Origin: Crocinitomicaceae bacterium
GTDB lineage: Bacteria > Bacteroidota > Bacteroidia > Flavobacteriales_D > Crocinitomicaceae
Direction of reading: 5' to 3'
DNA length: 64,000 nucleotides
Assembly: GCA_016719925.1 (NCBI GenBank)
Contig: JADJYC010000002.1
Span: forward strand, 620,001-684,000
This document shows, in pieces, positions 19,691 to 29,790 of the stretch. Position 1 is the stretch's first letter; each line of letters starts with the position of its first letter. Under the pieces are notes generated by a model. That model was not told the DNA's origin. It saw nothing but the letters and a program-made list of their open reading frames with translations, and did not search any database. The translations under genes and the position numbers were made by a program.

Positions 19691-22600
19691 CTAATTGTTT
19701 ACAGAATTAAAATACTCATTAACCAGTGTTTTATAATACACCCTCAGTCCAACCGGAAGCGACCGTAAAAACTCAGCTTCCGCGTTCTTTTTTCTGTTAT
19801 ACTCTGTAAATTCAATTAGGTTACTGTTCTCAGGATTTTTTCCTTCATTCGCTTCCCGCTCATCGCTGTAGCCTCTTTCACGCATTGCCTTCTCATGCTC
19901 TAATAATCGAGTCAAAATATCTTGTTGTCTTCTTACAAAATCAGAGCCCAAATTACCATTTAGCAAATCTTTTTCTAACTGGTCAATGTCTTCAATTAAA
20001 TCGTTCAAACCATTCCCGGCACCACTACCGTCCTTATTCAGATCTTCGCGCATTTGCTTTAATCCCTCTCTTATGCGCTCCTGTTCTGCTGCCATTTTTA
20101 CGATCTCCTTGTTAGATAAACCAGGAATATTTCCCTGGCCGTCACCCGGGGACATTCCATCACCCTGACCTGGTTTTTCTCCACCAGGATTAGGGCCTCC
20201 CTGCATCTTTTTAATTTGTTCCTCCAACGATTTTTTCATTTGCTCCATAGACATTCCACCTGTGCTTCCCTTGCCGCTTCCGCCAGGATTATTACAAGAA
20301 CCACTGCCTTGCATTTGACTCTGTGCCTGCTTTTGCATTTGATCTAAAACCTCTGACAACATAAGAGCTAAATCATTATAATCCGTCATTACATATTGCT
20401 GACTTTGCATGGTTTCAGAAGACTTTCTTTCCTCAGCCAAATCTAGCGATTTATCCAGATTGTAATTCAATTCAGCAAGGGCTTCATTTATAAAAGAGGA
20501 AAGCTGAAACACTCTTTTACTGAGCGCAACCAAAGAGTCATTTACAACCTGAGACGCCGATTGAATATCAAGTTGTTCTCTTGCAAGTTCATTATATTTT
20601 GGATCAGTGGGACTTGTCGATTTAAACTGTGCCATCAGCGCCTCCTGACGATGGCTTAAAGCAACAATGTTCTCCAACAAATACCTTAAAGCGTCCATAT
20701 CCTCAGACTGTTGTTGAGCAGACATCTGCATTTGCATAGCCTGAATATTTTCTGCCATCTGCTTCATCATGTCTGAGGCCTTAGATTGATTTTCTCCGGA
20801 TTTCTTTTCGTTTCCATTATCCAGATTTTCTTTAGAATCATTCATCTCCTGATCAATCTGCTCTTCCATTTCCTTGTCAAAATTGGATATCCATAGGGTT
20901 TTGGAGCTGCTGATTCTTCTCCTCAATTTCATCCATGTCCTTCTGAATTTCATCAAATTTCTTATTCAATTCTTCTTGCTTTTCAGACAGTTCTTCTGGC
21001 GACAATTCTTTATTTTCAGTCATTTCTTTCAGCTCCTCCTGCTGTTCAGCCAATTCTTTCAATTGCTCTTCAAGTGAACTCAGCTTTTCATTTATTTCCA
21101 TCATTTTAAAAAGCTCAAGTGTACGATCCAGCTCATCATTTAAATTCTCAGACTTCTGTTCCAGCTGATCAAGATTTTCCAGCAACTGATCCTTATTCAT
21201 TTCATTCAAAAGCTCCTCCAATTGTTTAAACAATTCAAGCAATTCCTCATCCATCAATTCTTCCATTAACTTCTCAAGCTGTGCCCTTTTCTCTTCAAGT
21301 TCCGGGTCTTCTTCAAGAAAATTTTCTCGTTCATTATTCAACTTTTCATTCTCCATTTGCATTTTTTCAATGCGCTCATTTAAGTCCTTTTGCATGTTGA
21401 GTAAATTCTCAATACTTTGTTTATCCTTCCAATCAAGATTTTGTTTATTCATGACTTCATTCTTCATCTCATGAATTTCCTTTTTCAACTCCTCGGCATC
21501 CTTCAGTGCCTTATCCATTTCACTTTCAAGATTCTCAGATTTGTTTGCCAATTCATTTTCAAGGTCTTCAAGGCTAGGAATTTCAAACACCCTTTTGCCA
21601 GTTGAAGACGACTTAAAGCCATTTATTTCATCATTATCAGTTACAGCGAATGAATATTCTATTCTGTCTCCAGGCTTCAAATTGAACTCTGATAAATCAA
21701 TGTAAAAAGAAAACAACTGGGCTGTAGCCAAAGAGTTAATCTTGATTCCGGTCTTAACAGAATAACTCGTATCCTTACCAATCACCTTCATTGTGGCTGT
21801 TAAACCCCGAAACCCATAATCATCTGAAATTTCTCCCTGAACAAATCTTTTCAAACTATTCATTGAATCTACTTCTTCCTCAATACTTATTTGAGGAAAT
21901 TCATCCTTAACAACTGAAACAGAATAATTTAGGCTGTCAGCGTTCTTAACTTCATCCGAGCTTGTTATCAGCACATAATTTTCAGAATTAAAGAACTTTC
22001 TTTTAAAAGAATAGCTGTTGGTAAGATTTGTTTTAAGGTTGAACAATGTGTCTAAAAACGCAACATTTAATTCTGAAAGATTTTTAGCCTTTATAAGCCA
22101 CTCAATGGTGCTTCCTTCAGGTACAGAAATATCTCCGGTGTTGTCAAATCTTGTACTTTTTAATCCCGTATGTTTGGGATAAACGACATTAAGACTGATG
22201 TCTTCAATTACAGGTTTATATAGAACATCGACATTGAAATTCTCAGATTTGAAGCCGTTTGCCTCACAATAAAAAGACAAATCAGCAGACATATTTGAAA
22301 ACCGATAAAAAAATCTAGTCTTAGATTTTTTAGTAAGATTATATGTTCCGTTTGTAGAAACTACCCTTACTTCATCGGGTAATTCATTTCCCACAATTTT
22401 AATTTCAAGAAGATAGTCTTCACCTTCTGTAACCTGATTTTTACTTTCCAGAACAAACTCGAAAGGCGCCGGTGCAACAAACTCTTCATTGAAATTTATC
22501 ACCCTATTAGATCCTTCCAGAAAAAGACCTGGATTAACAACAGCAACAAAAATAAAACCAGCAATAATCGGCAGCACATACTTTAGATATCTCCTGTTTT

Positions 22601-23057
22601 CTTTAAGATCAATTGCTGTAGAAAACGGAACCACCGACAACTTCATTGAGCGTTGCTCAATACTAGCTTTTACAAGCTCCAGATTTAATAAGCCCGAAGA
22701 ATTAAGATCCCTTTCAAGCTGTAACGTATTCCTCAACTTATCACCAATCTCAGGAAAAAAACCGCCAATCTTTTCAGCCGCATCCCAAACGGTCATGTTT
22801 TTTCCCAGCCTGCTCAGCTTCAAAACCGGCACCAAAAGATATTTAATAAACAAAAAGCCGTTTACAGCAACAAACGAGACCAACAGAACAAAACGGGTAA
22901 GAGAACCAAACCGGCCAAAATATTCAAGCGCAGAAACCGTAAAATATGTCAGCAACAAAACACCTACAAAAAGAATAAATCCCTTTATCATTTCGTTCTT
23001 GTAGTACTTTCTGATAAAAAGATCAACTTGATTTATGACGTCCTGAAACTTACCCAC
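19691..23057 (-). CDS. DUF4175-family large coiled-coil membrane protein (frameshift)
   Basis: About 1121 residues after repairing one indel at about 20877-20885, where the frame ending NPMDIQ continues as NFDKEMEEQIDQ. It starts with GTG at 23057. TM helices lie near residues 25-47, 53-79 and 152-176, followed by a beta-rich extracytoplasmic part (about 190-510) and then very long Glu/Lys-rich coiled coil (about 515-900), a Gly/Pro/Met-rich segment (GSGSCNNPGGSGKG; GGPNPGGEKPGQGDG) and a conserved C-terminus (RSLPVGLRVYYKTLVNEYF). It is the first gene of the operon with the RsbW-like kinase, ybeY and mnmG. The family is known in Bacteroidota and Proteobacteria but uncharacterised. Confidence 0.82.
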
Positions 23058-23178
23058 TGCCTTTAAATTTATTCTAAGTTAATACTTTCTCAAATGCAGT
23101 ACAAAAATCGTGCACGAAAGGTTCATTTTATTGATGTATAACGAAACCCGAACAAAAGAAGTATTCAGACAGAAAGAA

Positions 23179-23186
23179 TATCTTTG
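23179..23186 (+). promoter_or_regulatory. -7 promoter element upstream of gltX
   Basis: Perfect TATCTTTG (TAnnTTTG) 20 bp before the gltX ATG in the divergent gap with the DUF4175 gene. No TTG is seen at the expected -33 distance, so only the -7 box is supported. Confidence 0.45.
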
Positions 23187-23206
23187 CTACTTCAAATTAC
23201 AATTAT

Positions 23207-24744
23207 ATGTCTAAACGAGTTCGGGTACGTTTTGCTCCTAGTCCAACCGGACCACTGCACATGGGTGGTGTGAGAACAGCGCTTTACAATTATTTATTTG
23301 CCAAAAAACAGGGTGGGGATTTTCTGTTGAGAATAGAAGATACTGATGAAAACCGTTTTGTACCCGGTGCTATGGAGTATATTCTCGAGTCGTTGAAGTG
23401 GTGCGGAATAGAACCAAATGAAGGACAAGGATATGGTGGAGATAAGGGTCCTTACATCCAGTCTGAAAGAAAAGAAATGTATCGCCCCTTTGCAGAACAA
23501 CTGGTTCAAAACGGAGCAGCATACTATGCCTTTGACACCGCTGATGATCTAGAAACCATGCGCGAAAAAGCAAAACAAATGGGTATGCCCAACTGGCAAT
23601 ATAATGCCGTTACAAGATCATCCATGAAAAACTCTCTTTCTCTTTCAAAAGAAGAAGTTGAAAAAAGACTTGCAGCAGGTGAGCCCTATACCATCCGCAT
23701 GAAAATGCCAAGAAATCAGGATATAAAGTTTGAAGACATTATTCGAGGATGGATCACAGTAAATACAAATAATCTCGACGATAAAGTTCTGTTCAAAGAA
23801 AGCGGTATGCCAACCTATCATCTTGCAAATATTGTTGATGATCATTTAATGGAAATCACGCATGTAATCAGAGGAGAAGAGTGGCTGCCATCAGCGCCGC
23901 TGCACGTATTGTTGTATGAAGGGTTTGGGTGGAGAGACCACAATTTGCGCACCTGCCATTGATATTAAGACCAGATGGAAACGGTAAATTAAGCAAACGC
24001 GATGGAGACAGGCTGGGTTTTCCGGTATTCCCTATTGACTGGTTGAATCCTGACGGAGAAAAATACAGCGGTTATCGTGAAAACGGATATTATCCGGAGG
24101 CATTCATCAACATGCTGGCTTTGCTTGGATGGAACCCGGGAAATAATAAAGAAATTTTTACCCTTGATGAGCTTGTCAGTGAATTTTCACTTGAACGCGT
24201 AGGAAAATCAGGTTCTCGATTTGATCCTGAAAAAACACGCTGGTTCAATCAGCAATACTTGCGTGCAAAAAGCAATGAGCAACTTGCAGCAGAATTGAAC
24301 CCAATTCTGCAAAAAAACAACATAAACAAAGATACCGCCTACATTACAGAAGTATGCGCGTTAATGAAAGAACGTGCAACTTTTGTTTCAGACATCTACG
24401 GGGAAGGATTGTTTTTCTTCAAAGATGTTGTGTCTTATGATCAGACGGTCATAGACAAAAAATGGAACGAAGAAACAACCAAAATAATGAACGAACTACT
24501 GGCTGAATTAAAAGGTTTGTCAGACTTTTCAGCTACATCCATTGAAACAAAATTTACCGCATATCTTGAACAAAACAAATATGGATTTGGTAAAGTTGGT
24601 CCGGGATTCAGGCTGCTTGTTACCGGTAAAGGAATGGGGCCCTCCATGTTTGCAATATGCTCATTGCTTGGAAAAGAAACTGTTTTAGCCCGGATGGAAA
24701 AAGGTCTTGAAAAAGTTCTTCAATTAAAATCAGCACAGGCATGA
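23207..24744 (+). CDS. gltX: Glutamyl-tRNA synthetase (1-bp frameshift)
   Basis: Class I synthetase. The HIGH-type motif is PSPTGPLHMGG at residues 9-19, and the KMSKS-type motif is KLSKRDG. The frame breaks at about 23935-23940, where GACCACAATTT is one C short; GACCCACAATTT gives WRDPQFAHLPLIL, the expected linker to the KMSKS region. The repaired length is ~512 residues. It charges tRNA-Glu. This gene is essential, so the break is almost certainly an assembly error. Its stop overlaps the folB ATG (ATGA at 24741). Confidence 0.95.
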
Positions 24745-25094
24745 TTAATGAAGTAGAGGTAAGTGGTATTGAAGTTTTTGCCTATCATGGATGCATGGAA
24801 GAAGAGGCGAGGTTAGGAGGAAAATTCATTGTTGATGTTGTAGTAACAACAGACTTCATGAAAGCAGCACAAACTGACGAGTTGGTTGATACCATAGATT
24901 ATGTGCGGATGAGAGAAATAGTTGTTGAAGAAATGGGAATTCGTTCAAAACTGATAGAACACGTTGGATACAGAATTCTAAACCGCTACAGACAGGAATT
25001 CAAAAACATGATAAAAGCCAGAATCAAAGTCAGAAAACTCAATCCGCCAATAAAGGGAGCTGTAAAGGAAGTTGCAATCACAATTGAGGGCTGA
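24741..25094 (+). CDS. folB: Dihydroneopterin aldolase
   Basis: 117 residues, the normal size. Characteristic segments are GIEVFAYHGCMEEEARLGGKF near the N-terminus, DTIDYVRMREIV, LIEHVGYRIL and the C-terminal KLNPPIKGAVKEVAI. It converts dihydroneopterin to 6-hydroxymethyl-dihydropterin and glycolaldehyde in folate synthesis. It overlaps gltX by 4 bp and is likely co-transcribed. Folate use is also represented by thyA and folA at 11.7-13 kb. Confidence 0.9.
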   Translation: MINEVEVSGIEVFAYHGCMEEEARLGGKFIVDVVVTTDFMKAAQTDELVDTIDYVRMREIVVEEMGIRSKLIEHVGYRILNRYRQEFKNMIKARIKVRKLNPPIKGAVKEVAITIEG

Positions 25095-25100
25095 CAAGGC

Positions 25101-25130
25101 TTGTAATTATTCAAAATTATTCTATCTTTG
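25101..25130 (+). promoter_or_regulatory. Promoter of tRNA-Cys
   Basis: TATCTTTG (perfect TAnnTTTG) at 25123-25130 with TTG at 25101-25103, a 19-bp spacing that fits the Bacteroidota sigma-70 consensus. The tRNA begins 21 bp downstream. This is the best-formed promoter in the window. Confidence 0.65.
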
Positions 25131-25151
25131 CCTTCCGCAAAAAATTAAAAT

Positions 25152-25222
25152 GGTCCTGTGGCCGAGAGGTTAGGCACCAGTCTGCAAAACTTTGTACAGC
25201 GGTTCAAATCCGCTCGGGACCT
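25152..25222 (+). tRNA. tRNA-Cys (anticodon GCA)
   Basis: A 71-nt cloverleaf. The acceptor stem GGTCCTG pairs with CGGGACC (one G-U). The D arm is GCC/GGC with loop GAGAGGTTA, the anticodon loop CTGCAAA gives GCA, and the T arm is AGCGG/CCGCT with loop TTCAAAT. Variable loop is 4 nt. CCA is not encoded. The two outer anticodon-stem pairs (27:43 and 28:42) read C opposite U, which is unusual and is flagged separately. A strong promoter lies upstream and a perfect terminator directly follows. Confidence 0.9.
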
Positions 25223-25223
25223 C

Positions 25224-25260
25224 AAAACCCTTTCTCTGGAAACATAGAAGGGGTTTTTTT
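25224..25260 (+). terminator. Rho-independent terminator after tRNA-Cys
   Basis: A 12-bp stem (AAAACCCTTTCT with AGAAGGGGTTTT, one G-U) around a 10-nt loop, running into T7. It begins 1 nt after the tRNA discriminator base region. Confidence 0.85.
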
Positions 25261-25282
25261 ATTCCATATCAGTAAAAGTTTG

Positions 25283-25786
25283 TTATTTATCCTCTTTCTT
25301 TTTAGAGCCAGAAGATTGATACACCGCTGTTGGATAAACCCAGTCTGAGTAAACCTTTAAAGAGTCATAAATCGAATTCTGAAAGTCAAATTTTTCCGGA
25401 TCATCAACAACAACAATATCCTGAACACGATAATCGTCTAATACGCTTTTTACACGTGCAACATAACTTCTTGATCCATTTGAACTGTATGATTTTCCCG
25501 TAGTTCCGCCACTTATAGGATTTGGCGCCTGGATATAAGAGTATTTTGCATATGTGTAAGTCCCATAAACAAAATAATACAAACTGTCTTGCTTGGCGTC
25601 AATAACTGTATTGCCGGTGTAAGTTATGGTAACATCTGCTAATCTGCCCTCAAGCTTATTGCCTTTTTCATAATTGATCGAATGAGTAAGCAACACACGG
25701 TCTAGCGCCTCTTCAATAAGCTGAAGCTTACTGGGTTGATATTGCGCTGAAACAGCAAATAAAGAAGCGAGTAAAAGAGACATCAT
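25283..25786 (-). CDS. Secreted protein of unknown function
   Basis: 167 residues from ATG 25786 with a short signal peptide (MMSLLLASLFAVSAQ); the frame is open further upstream without another start codon. The mature part has a helical stretch (LIEEALDRVLLTHSI) and beta strands (VTITYTGNTVIDAK, YYFVYGTYTYAKYSY), and ends in a Lys/Glu-rich tail. No family recognised. It is downstream of, and convergent with, the tRNA-Cys gene and probably transcribed with or after the isomerase gene at 25864. Confidence 0.55.
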   Translation of the reverse strand: MMSLLLASLFAVSAQYQPSKLQLIEEALDRVLLTHSINYEKGNKLEGRLADVTITYTGNTVIDAKQDSLYYFVYGTYTYAKYSYIQAPNPISGGTTGKSYSSNGSRSYVARVKSVLDDYRVQDIVVVDDPEKFDFQNSIYDSLKVYSDWVYPTAVYQSSGSKKKEDK

Positions 25787-25863
25787 AATAGACCTGTTCT
25801 GACCTGAATGAGCAAAAACCTTACCAAACAGTCGATCTAAGATAAATAATTAATCTGATGATG

Positions 25864-26850
25864 TTATTTGTGTTTGCTCATTTCTGTTTTAAGGTGATTA
25901 ATAACATTCACCTCCACAGCATCAATTTTCTTAAGCTCTGATAGATAAAACGAAACCCAGTCCGTCAAATGAATGAGATAGAAATTCTGGGCAAGTCTGT
26001 TTTTCCCTTTTGCGCGGATTTCTCCAACATGCGGTGTTTTTTTTGCAATGATTTCTTTGGAAATCTCCCAGCGGTAATTGGTACGGGGATGATCAAAATC
26101 TGTTTTAAGATAAACCACCGAAATAGTTTCGTTTCCTCCTGCCCAGCCAACAAGTTCATTATGCGTCATTTCAGGCAGAACATGGTTCCAGCAAAGCATC
26201 TTTGCATTTTCATTCAATTGTTGTCTGAATCTGATTGCAATGCCTTCAAAATATGAACCGGAATAAATAACCGGTGTTTTCAGATGAAAATGTTTTGCGA
26301 TTCTCAAAGCATCATTCTGAATGTGATATTTTTCTCCCTCTAGAAATGACGTCACTTCAGAAAGATTAATTAATTCTTTGTCAGCAATCAGATTATATTT
26401 TCTGAGAATATATAATTGCTGTACCAGTGAATAAACCAGCATTGCTCTTGGTTGCTGACCCTTTGGAACCACCAGGTGATTCCAGTTGTTTTGCTGCGCC
26501 ATTTCCAATAATTCTCCACCAGAGGTGATCACAACAATTTCTGCTCCGCGTTTATGTCCCTCCCTCACTGCCGCCAGCGTTTCTTCCGTGTTTCCGGAAT
26601 AGGAAGAAGCAATCAGTAATGTGCTTCCATCTACACAGGCCGGAATGTTATAATCATTTGAAAGAATAAAGGGCACTTTGATTTCTTCATTCACCAGTAA
26701 ACTGATGATTTTACCACCAATACCAGACCCGCCTAATCCGCAAACGAGAACTGAATTAAATTTTTTATCTCCAATTTTAAAGCCCGCATTAACGCCAATT
26801 TGGATAGCCTCATTCAGCTGCCTTCCTATCGATTCAATTAGTTCCTTCAT
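25864..26850 (-). CDS. Bifunctional phosphoglucose/phosphomannose isomerase (SIS domain)
   Basis: 328 residues from ATG 26850 (MKELIESIGRQLNEAI). The frame is open to 26928, but this Met gives the family N-terminus and sits just after a TAACTTTG promoter box. SIS-domain motifs are CGLGGSGIGGKI, SYSGNTEETLAAV and EMTHNELVGW, with catalytic Glu and His in the last. It interconverts glucose-6-P or mannose-6-P with fructose-6-P. This non-orthologous PGI/PMI form is common in Bacteroidota and archaea. Divergent from lysS. Confidence 0.88.
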   Translation of the reverse strand: MKELIESIGRQLNEAIQIGVNAGFKIGDKKFNSVLVCGLGGSGIGGKIISLLVNEEIKVPFILSNDYNIPACVDGSTLLIASSYSGNTEETLAAVREGHKRGAEIVVITSGGELLEMAQQNNWNHLVVPKGQQPRAMLVYSLVQQLYILRKYNLIADKELINLSEVTSFLEGEKYHIQNDALRIAKHFHLKTPVIYSGSYFEGIAIRFRQQLNENAKMLCWNHVLPEMTHNELVGWAGGNETISVVYLKTDFDHPRTNYRWEISKEIIAKKTPHVGEIRAKGKNRLAQNFYLIHLTDWVSFYLSELKKIDAVEVNVINHLKTEMSKHK

Positions 26851-26858
26851 GATGATTG

Positions 26859-26866
26859 CAAAGTTA
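26859..26866 (-). promoter_or_regulatory. -7 element immediately upstream of the isomerase gene
   Basis: Minus-strand TAACTTTG, a perfect TAnnTTTG, ends 8 nt before the ATG at 26850. A start site about 6 nt further on would give an almost leaderless mRNA. No clear -33 TTG. Confidence 0.45.
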
Positions 26867-26939
26867 AACCATATACGGAAACATAAGCCTTTTGTTATGC
26901 CTTGTTCAACTATCAAAATGCCAATCACTCAAATCAGTT

Positions 26940-26947
26940 TATCTTTG
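26940..26947 (+). promoter_or_regulatory. -7 element upstream of lysS
   Basis: TATCTTTG, a perfect TAnnTTTG, 19 bp before the lysS ATG in the divergent gap shared with the isomerase. No TTG at the usual -33 distance. Confidence 0.45.
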
Positions 26948-26966
26948 AGCTTCAATTTTTTTAATT

Positions 26967-28676
26967 ATGAGTCTGATCCAGCTTTCTGAACATGAACTAC
27001 AACGCAGAGAAACACTGAATGAAATCCGCAACCTGGGCATAGAGCCATACCCTGCGGCACTTTATCCGGTATCACATCTTTCTTCAGAAATTGAAAAAGA
27101 ATTTGAAGAGGGCAAAAAGGTGGTAATCGCGGGCAGATTGATGAGAAAAAAAGTTCAGGGAAAAGCTTCGTTTGCTGAAATTCAAGACAGCGCCGGACGC
27201 ATTCAGATTTATTTCAACCGTGATGAAATCTGTCCCGGAGAAGATAAATTTGCTTATAACGAATTATTCAAAAGGCTTCTTGATTTAGGCGATTTTATTG
27301 GGGTGGAAGGAACCCTTTTTAAAACACAGGTTGGTGAAATTACGGTTCGCGTTACAGATTTTAAATTGCTTAGTAAATCACTCAAACCACTGCCAATGCC
27401 AAAAACAGACACTGATGGGGTAGTGCATGATGCTTTCACCAATCCTGAACTTCGATACCGTCAGCGATATGTTGATTTAGTGGTAAACACACATGTAAAA
27501 GATGTTTTTCTTAAAAGAAATAAAGTGTTTAATGCTTTCCGTGAATTCTTTAATTCCTGCGGCTATATTGAAGTAGAAACACCAATTCTTCAACCCATAC
27601 CCGGCGGCGCTGCTGCGCGTCCGTTTACCACGCATCATAACGCATTAGACACAACTCTTTATCTAAGAATTGCAAACGAACTTTATTTGAAAAGGCTCAT
27701 TGTGGGCGGATTTGAAGGGGTCTATGAATTTTCCAAAAACTTCAGAAATGAAGGCATGGACAGAACACATAATCCTGAATTTACTGCCATGGAAATCTAT
27801 GTGGCCTATAAAGACTATAACTGGATGATGGAGTTCACTGAAAAGTTATTAGAACACACAGCATTAGCCGTGAACGGAACCACTGTTGCAACATTTGGTG
27901 AACACACGGTAGATTTCAAAGCTCCCTATAAACGGGTAACCATGCGTCAATCAATCATTGATTTTACCGGTTTTGATATCCATAGAAAATCAGAAGAAGA
28001 ATTAAGAACCTGGTGTACATCGAATGGTGTAGAGGTTGATTTCACCATGGGTAAAGGAAAACTGATTGACGCAATATTTGGTGAAAAATGCGAGGGCAAA
28101 TATATTCAGCCAGCTTTTATTACAGACTACCCAAAAGAAATGTCTCCGTTATGTAAGCAACATCGTGATAACCCTGAGCTCACCGAACGTTTTGAGCTGA
28201 TGATCTGCGGTAAAGAAGTAGCAAATGCCTACTCTGAATTAAATGATCCGATTGAACAGCGTGAGCGTTTTGAAGATCAATTAAAGTTGTCAGAAAAAGG
28301 AGATGATGAAGCAATGTTCATTGATCAGGATTTTCTGCGTGCTCTTGAATACGGAATGCCACCAACGTCAGGTCTGGGGATCGGAATTGACCGTTTAGTT
28401 ATGTACCTCACCAATAACCAGTCTATTCAGGAAGTGCTTTTCTTCCCTCAAATGAAACCTGAAAAATGGGGTACCAGCGGACCAGATTTAACAGAAAATG
28501 AAAAACTAATTCTTGGAATTCTGGAAAAAGAAAAATCAATGGATCTTACGGTTTTGAAAGAGCGTGTTGCGCTAAGCAATAAAGCCTGGGATTTAGGCAT
28601 GAAAGGACTTGCGAAACATGGTCTGGCAAAAGTTACTAAAACGGATAATGCTTTAACGGTAAGTATAATAGAGTAG
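26967..28676 (+). CDS. lysS: Lysyl-tRNA synthetase, class II
   Basis: 569 intact residues. An N-terminal OB-fold anticodon domain (about 55-150, VVIAGRLMRKKVQGKASF) precedes the class II core with motif 2 (FRNEGMDRTHNPEF) and motif 3 (GLGIGIDRLVMYL). The protein is ~65 residues longer than a typical ~500-residue enzyme: after the core a helical/winged tail (LILGILEKEKSMDLTVLKER, then MKGLAKHGLAKV) is present, as in many Bacteroidota LysRS by my recollection. It charges tRNA-Lys. The frame is intact, unlike gltX. It converges on the gamma-carbonic-anhydrase gene. Confidence 0.95.
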   Translation: MSLIQLSEHELQRRETLNEIRNLGIEPYPAALYPVSHLSSEIEKEFEEGKKVVIAGRLMRKKVQGKASFAEIQDSAGRIQIYFNRDEICPGEDKFAYNELFKRLLDLGDFIGVEGTLFKTQVGEITVRVTDFKLLSKSLKPLPMPKTDTDGVVHDAFTNPELRYRQRYVDLVVNTHVKDVFLKRNKVFNAFREFFNSCGYIEVETPILQPIPGGAAARPFTTHHNALDTTLYLRIANELYLKRLIVGGFEGVYEFSKNFRNEGMDRTHNPEFTAMEIYVAYKDYNWMMEFTEKLLEHTALAVNGTTVATFGEHTVDFKAPYKRVTMRQSIIDFTGFDIHRKSEEELRTWCTSNGVEVDFTMGKGKLIDAIFGEKCEGKYIQPAFITDYPKEMSPLCKQHRDNPELTERFELMICGKEVANAYSELNDPIEQRERFEDQLKLSEKGDDEAMFIDQDFLRALEYGMPPTSGLGIGIDRLVMYLTNNQSIQEVLFFPQMKPEKWGTSGPDLTENEKLILGILEKEKSMDLTVLKERVALSNKAWDLGMKGLAKHGLAKVTKTDNALTVSIIE

Positions 28677-28688
28677 GACTCGAGTACC

Positions 28689-28709
28689 TCGCCCTACTAT
28701 GAGGGGCGA
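28689..28709. terminator. Weak hairpin between lysS and the gamma-carbonic-anhydrase gene
   Basis: TCGCCCT and AGGGGCGA pair with a six-base loop and one bulged G. The T-tract is poor (TTTG). It lies between convergent stops and may serve both. Confidence 0.35.
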
Positions 28710-28723
28710 TTTGAATATCCGGA

Positions 28724-29242
28724 TTACTTTTCTTCAAACCAGGAGGCGTACATACGGTAATTATTTGCAATCCGAAGCACCTCTCCTTTGAATAATTCAG
28801 GGCTAAGATCTTTCACTTTTTTAGCAGGAATGCCTGCATAAATTGAGCCTGATTCAACTTTTGTTCCTTCAAGAACGACTGCGCCTGCAGCGATGATACA
28901 ATTCTCTCCAATGACACAATTGTCCATCACAATGGAGCCCATTCCTATCAGCACATTGTCACCAACTGTGCAACCATGTACAAGCGCATTATGGCCTACA
29001 GAAACATTATTCCCAAGATTGACTTTTGTCTTTTCATAGGTACAGTGAATTACCGCACCGTCCTGGATGTTTACATTGTTTCCAAAACGAATGCTGTTCA
29101 CATCACCCCGCACAACCGCGTTGAACCAAACACTGCAATTTTCACCCATTTCAACATCACCAACAACCGTTGCATTATCAGCAAGCCAGCAATTTGCAGG
29201 TATTACGGGTGATTTCCCGCGACAAGATTTAATCAAAGCCAT
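28724..29242 (-). CDS. Gamma-carbonic anhydrase family protein
   Basis: 172 residues of a left-handed beta-helix built from hexapeptide repeats (NVNIQDGAVIHC, VSVGHNALVHGC, VLIGMGSIVMDN). The three zinc-ligand histidines are present at H66, H84 and H89. YrdA/CaiE-like members are trimeric; hydratase activity is family knowledge and not certain for this short form. It is convergent with lysS and separated from the lipoprotein gene upstream by ~50 bp. Confidence 0.88.
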   Translation of the reverse strand: MALIKSCRGKSPVIPANCWLADNATVVGDVEMGENCSVWFNAVVRGDVNSIRFGNNVNIQDGAVIHCTYEKTKVNLGNNVSVGHNALVHGCTVGDNVLIGMGSIVMDNCVIGENCIIAAGAVVLEGTKVESGSIYAGIPAKKVKDLSPELFKGEVLRIANNYRMYASWFEEK

Positions 29243-29295
29243 ATCTGGTATTAAATTACAAATTCAAAATAACAAAATTCAAAAAGAACAATCAC

Positions 29296-29790
29296 TCATT
29301 TACTAATCTTCAATTCAAAGTTCAACCGAATATATTCCGGCTGCTTAAATACTGACAATTTAAATTCGTTTTTACCCGTCACAAATTCATAAATATCAAA
29401 CTCCGAAGAAAAGTCAGCTGAAACGGATTCTGCCTGAAAAAGAGCTTTAAGTCCATTGACGCCATTGAGATAATCATAACCATTTAAAATGATTTTAAAT
29501 GAACGCAATTCTGGTGTAAGCGGCACCAAAAATTCTGTAGAATCAACATCATTAATGTATCTCCAAAGACCCGAGGAATCAAGAAGACGAAAGTGGTGAT
29601 TGTCCAGCCAGCGGGTTGTTTCTTCAGTAGTTTGACCAAAATATATTCCATGAAAAAGTGAATCCGGGAAATCATTAAACGCTTCAAGCGGATCTTTTGA
29701 CGAGTCAGTTTTTAGTTCGGAACTTTGCTCATCACTGGTGCAGGACACAAATGCAGAAAACAAGACCGCTATTGCAACAATTCTACTCAT
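29296..29790 (-). CDS. Lipoprotein of unknown function
   Basis: 164 residues from ATG 29790 (MSRIVAIAVLFSAFVSC), which places a lipobox cysteine at residue 17 (AFVSC|T). The longer frame to 29811 begins inside the upstream gene and lacks a better signal. After a Ser/Asp-rich linker it has a mixed fold (FHGIYFGQTTEETTRWLDNH, FKIILNGYDYLNG). The start overlaps the end of the exonuclease gene by 8 bp, so the two are co-transcribed. No family recognised. Confidence 0.6.
   Translation of the reverse strand: MSRIVAIAVLFSAFVSCTSDEQSSELKTDSSKDPLEAFNDFPDSLFHGIYFGQTTEETTRWLDNHHFRLLDSSGLWRYINDVDSTEFLVPLTPELRSFKIILNGYDYLNGVNGLKALFQAESVSADFSSEFDIYEFVTGKNEFKLSVFKQPEYIRLNFELKISK

Noticed and set aside
22489..23004. 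171-residue plus-strand open frame inside the DUF4175 gene
   Set aside because: Antisense to a coding frame with clear TM and domain structure; the peptide has no recognisable domain and no promoter or start context.
11692..24744. Treating thyA, topB, mnmG, ybeY and gltX as pseudogenes
   Set aside because: Each break is a single base in a homopolymer, the downstream frame is intact and conserved, and the genes are essential or core; sequencing error is the simpler explanation.
28674..28685. ACTCGAGT palindrome after lysS as a regulatory site
   Set aside because: Eight-base palindromes occur by chance at this length; no second copy or context supports function.
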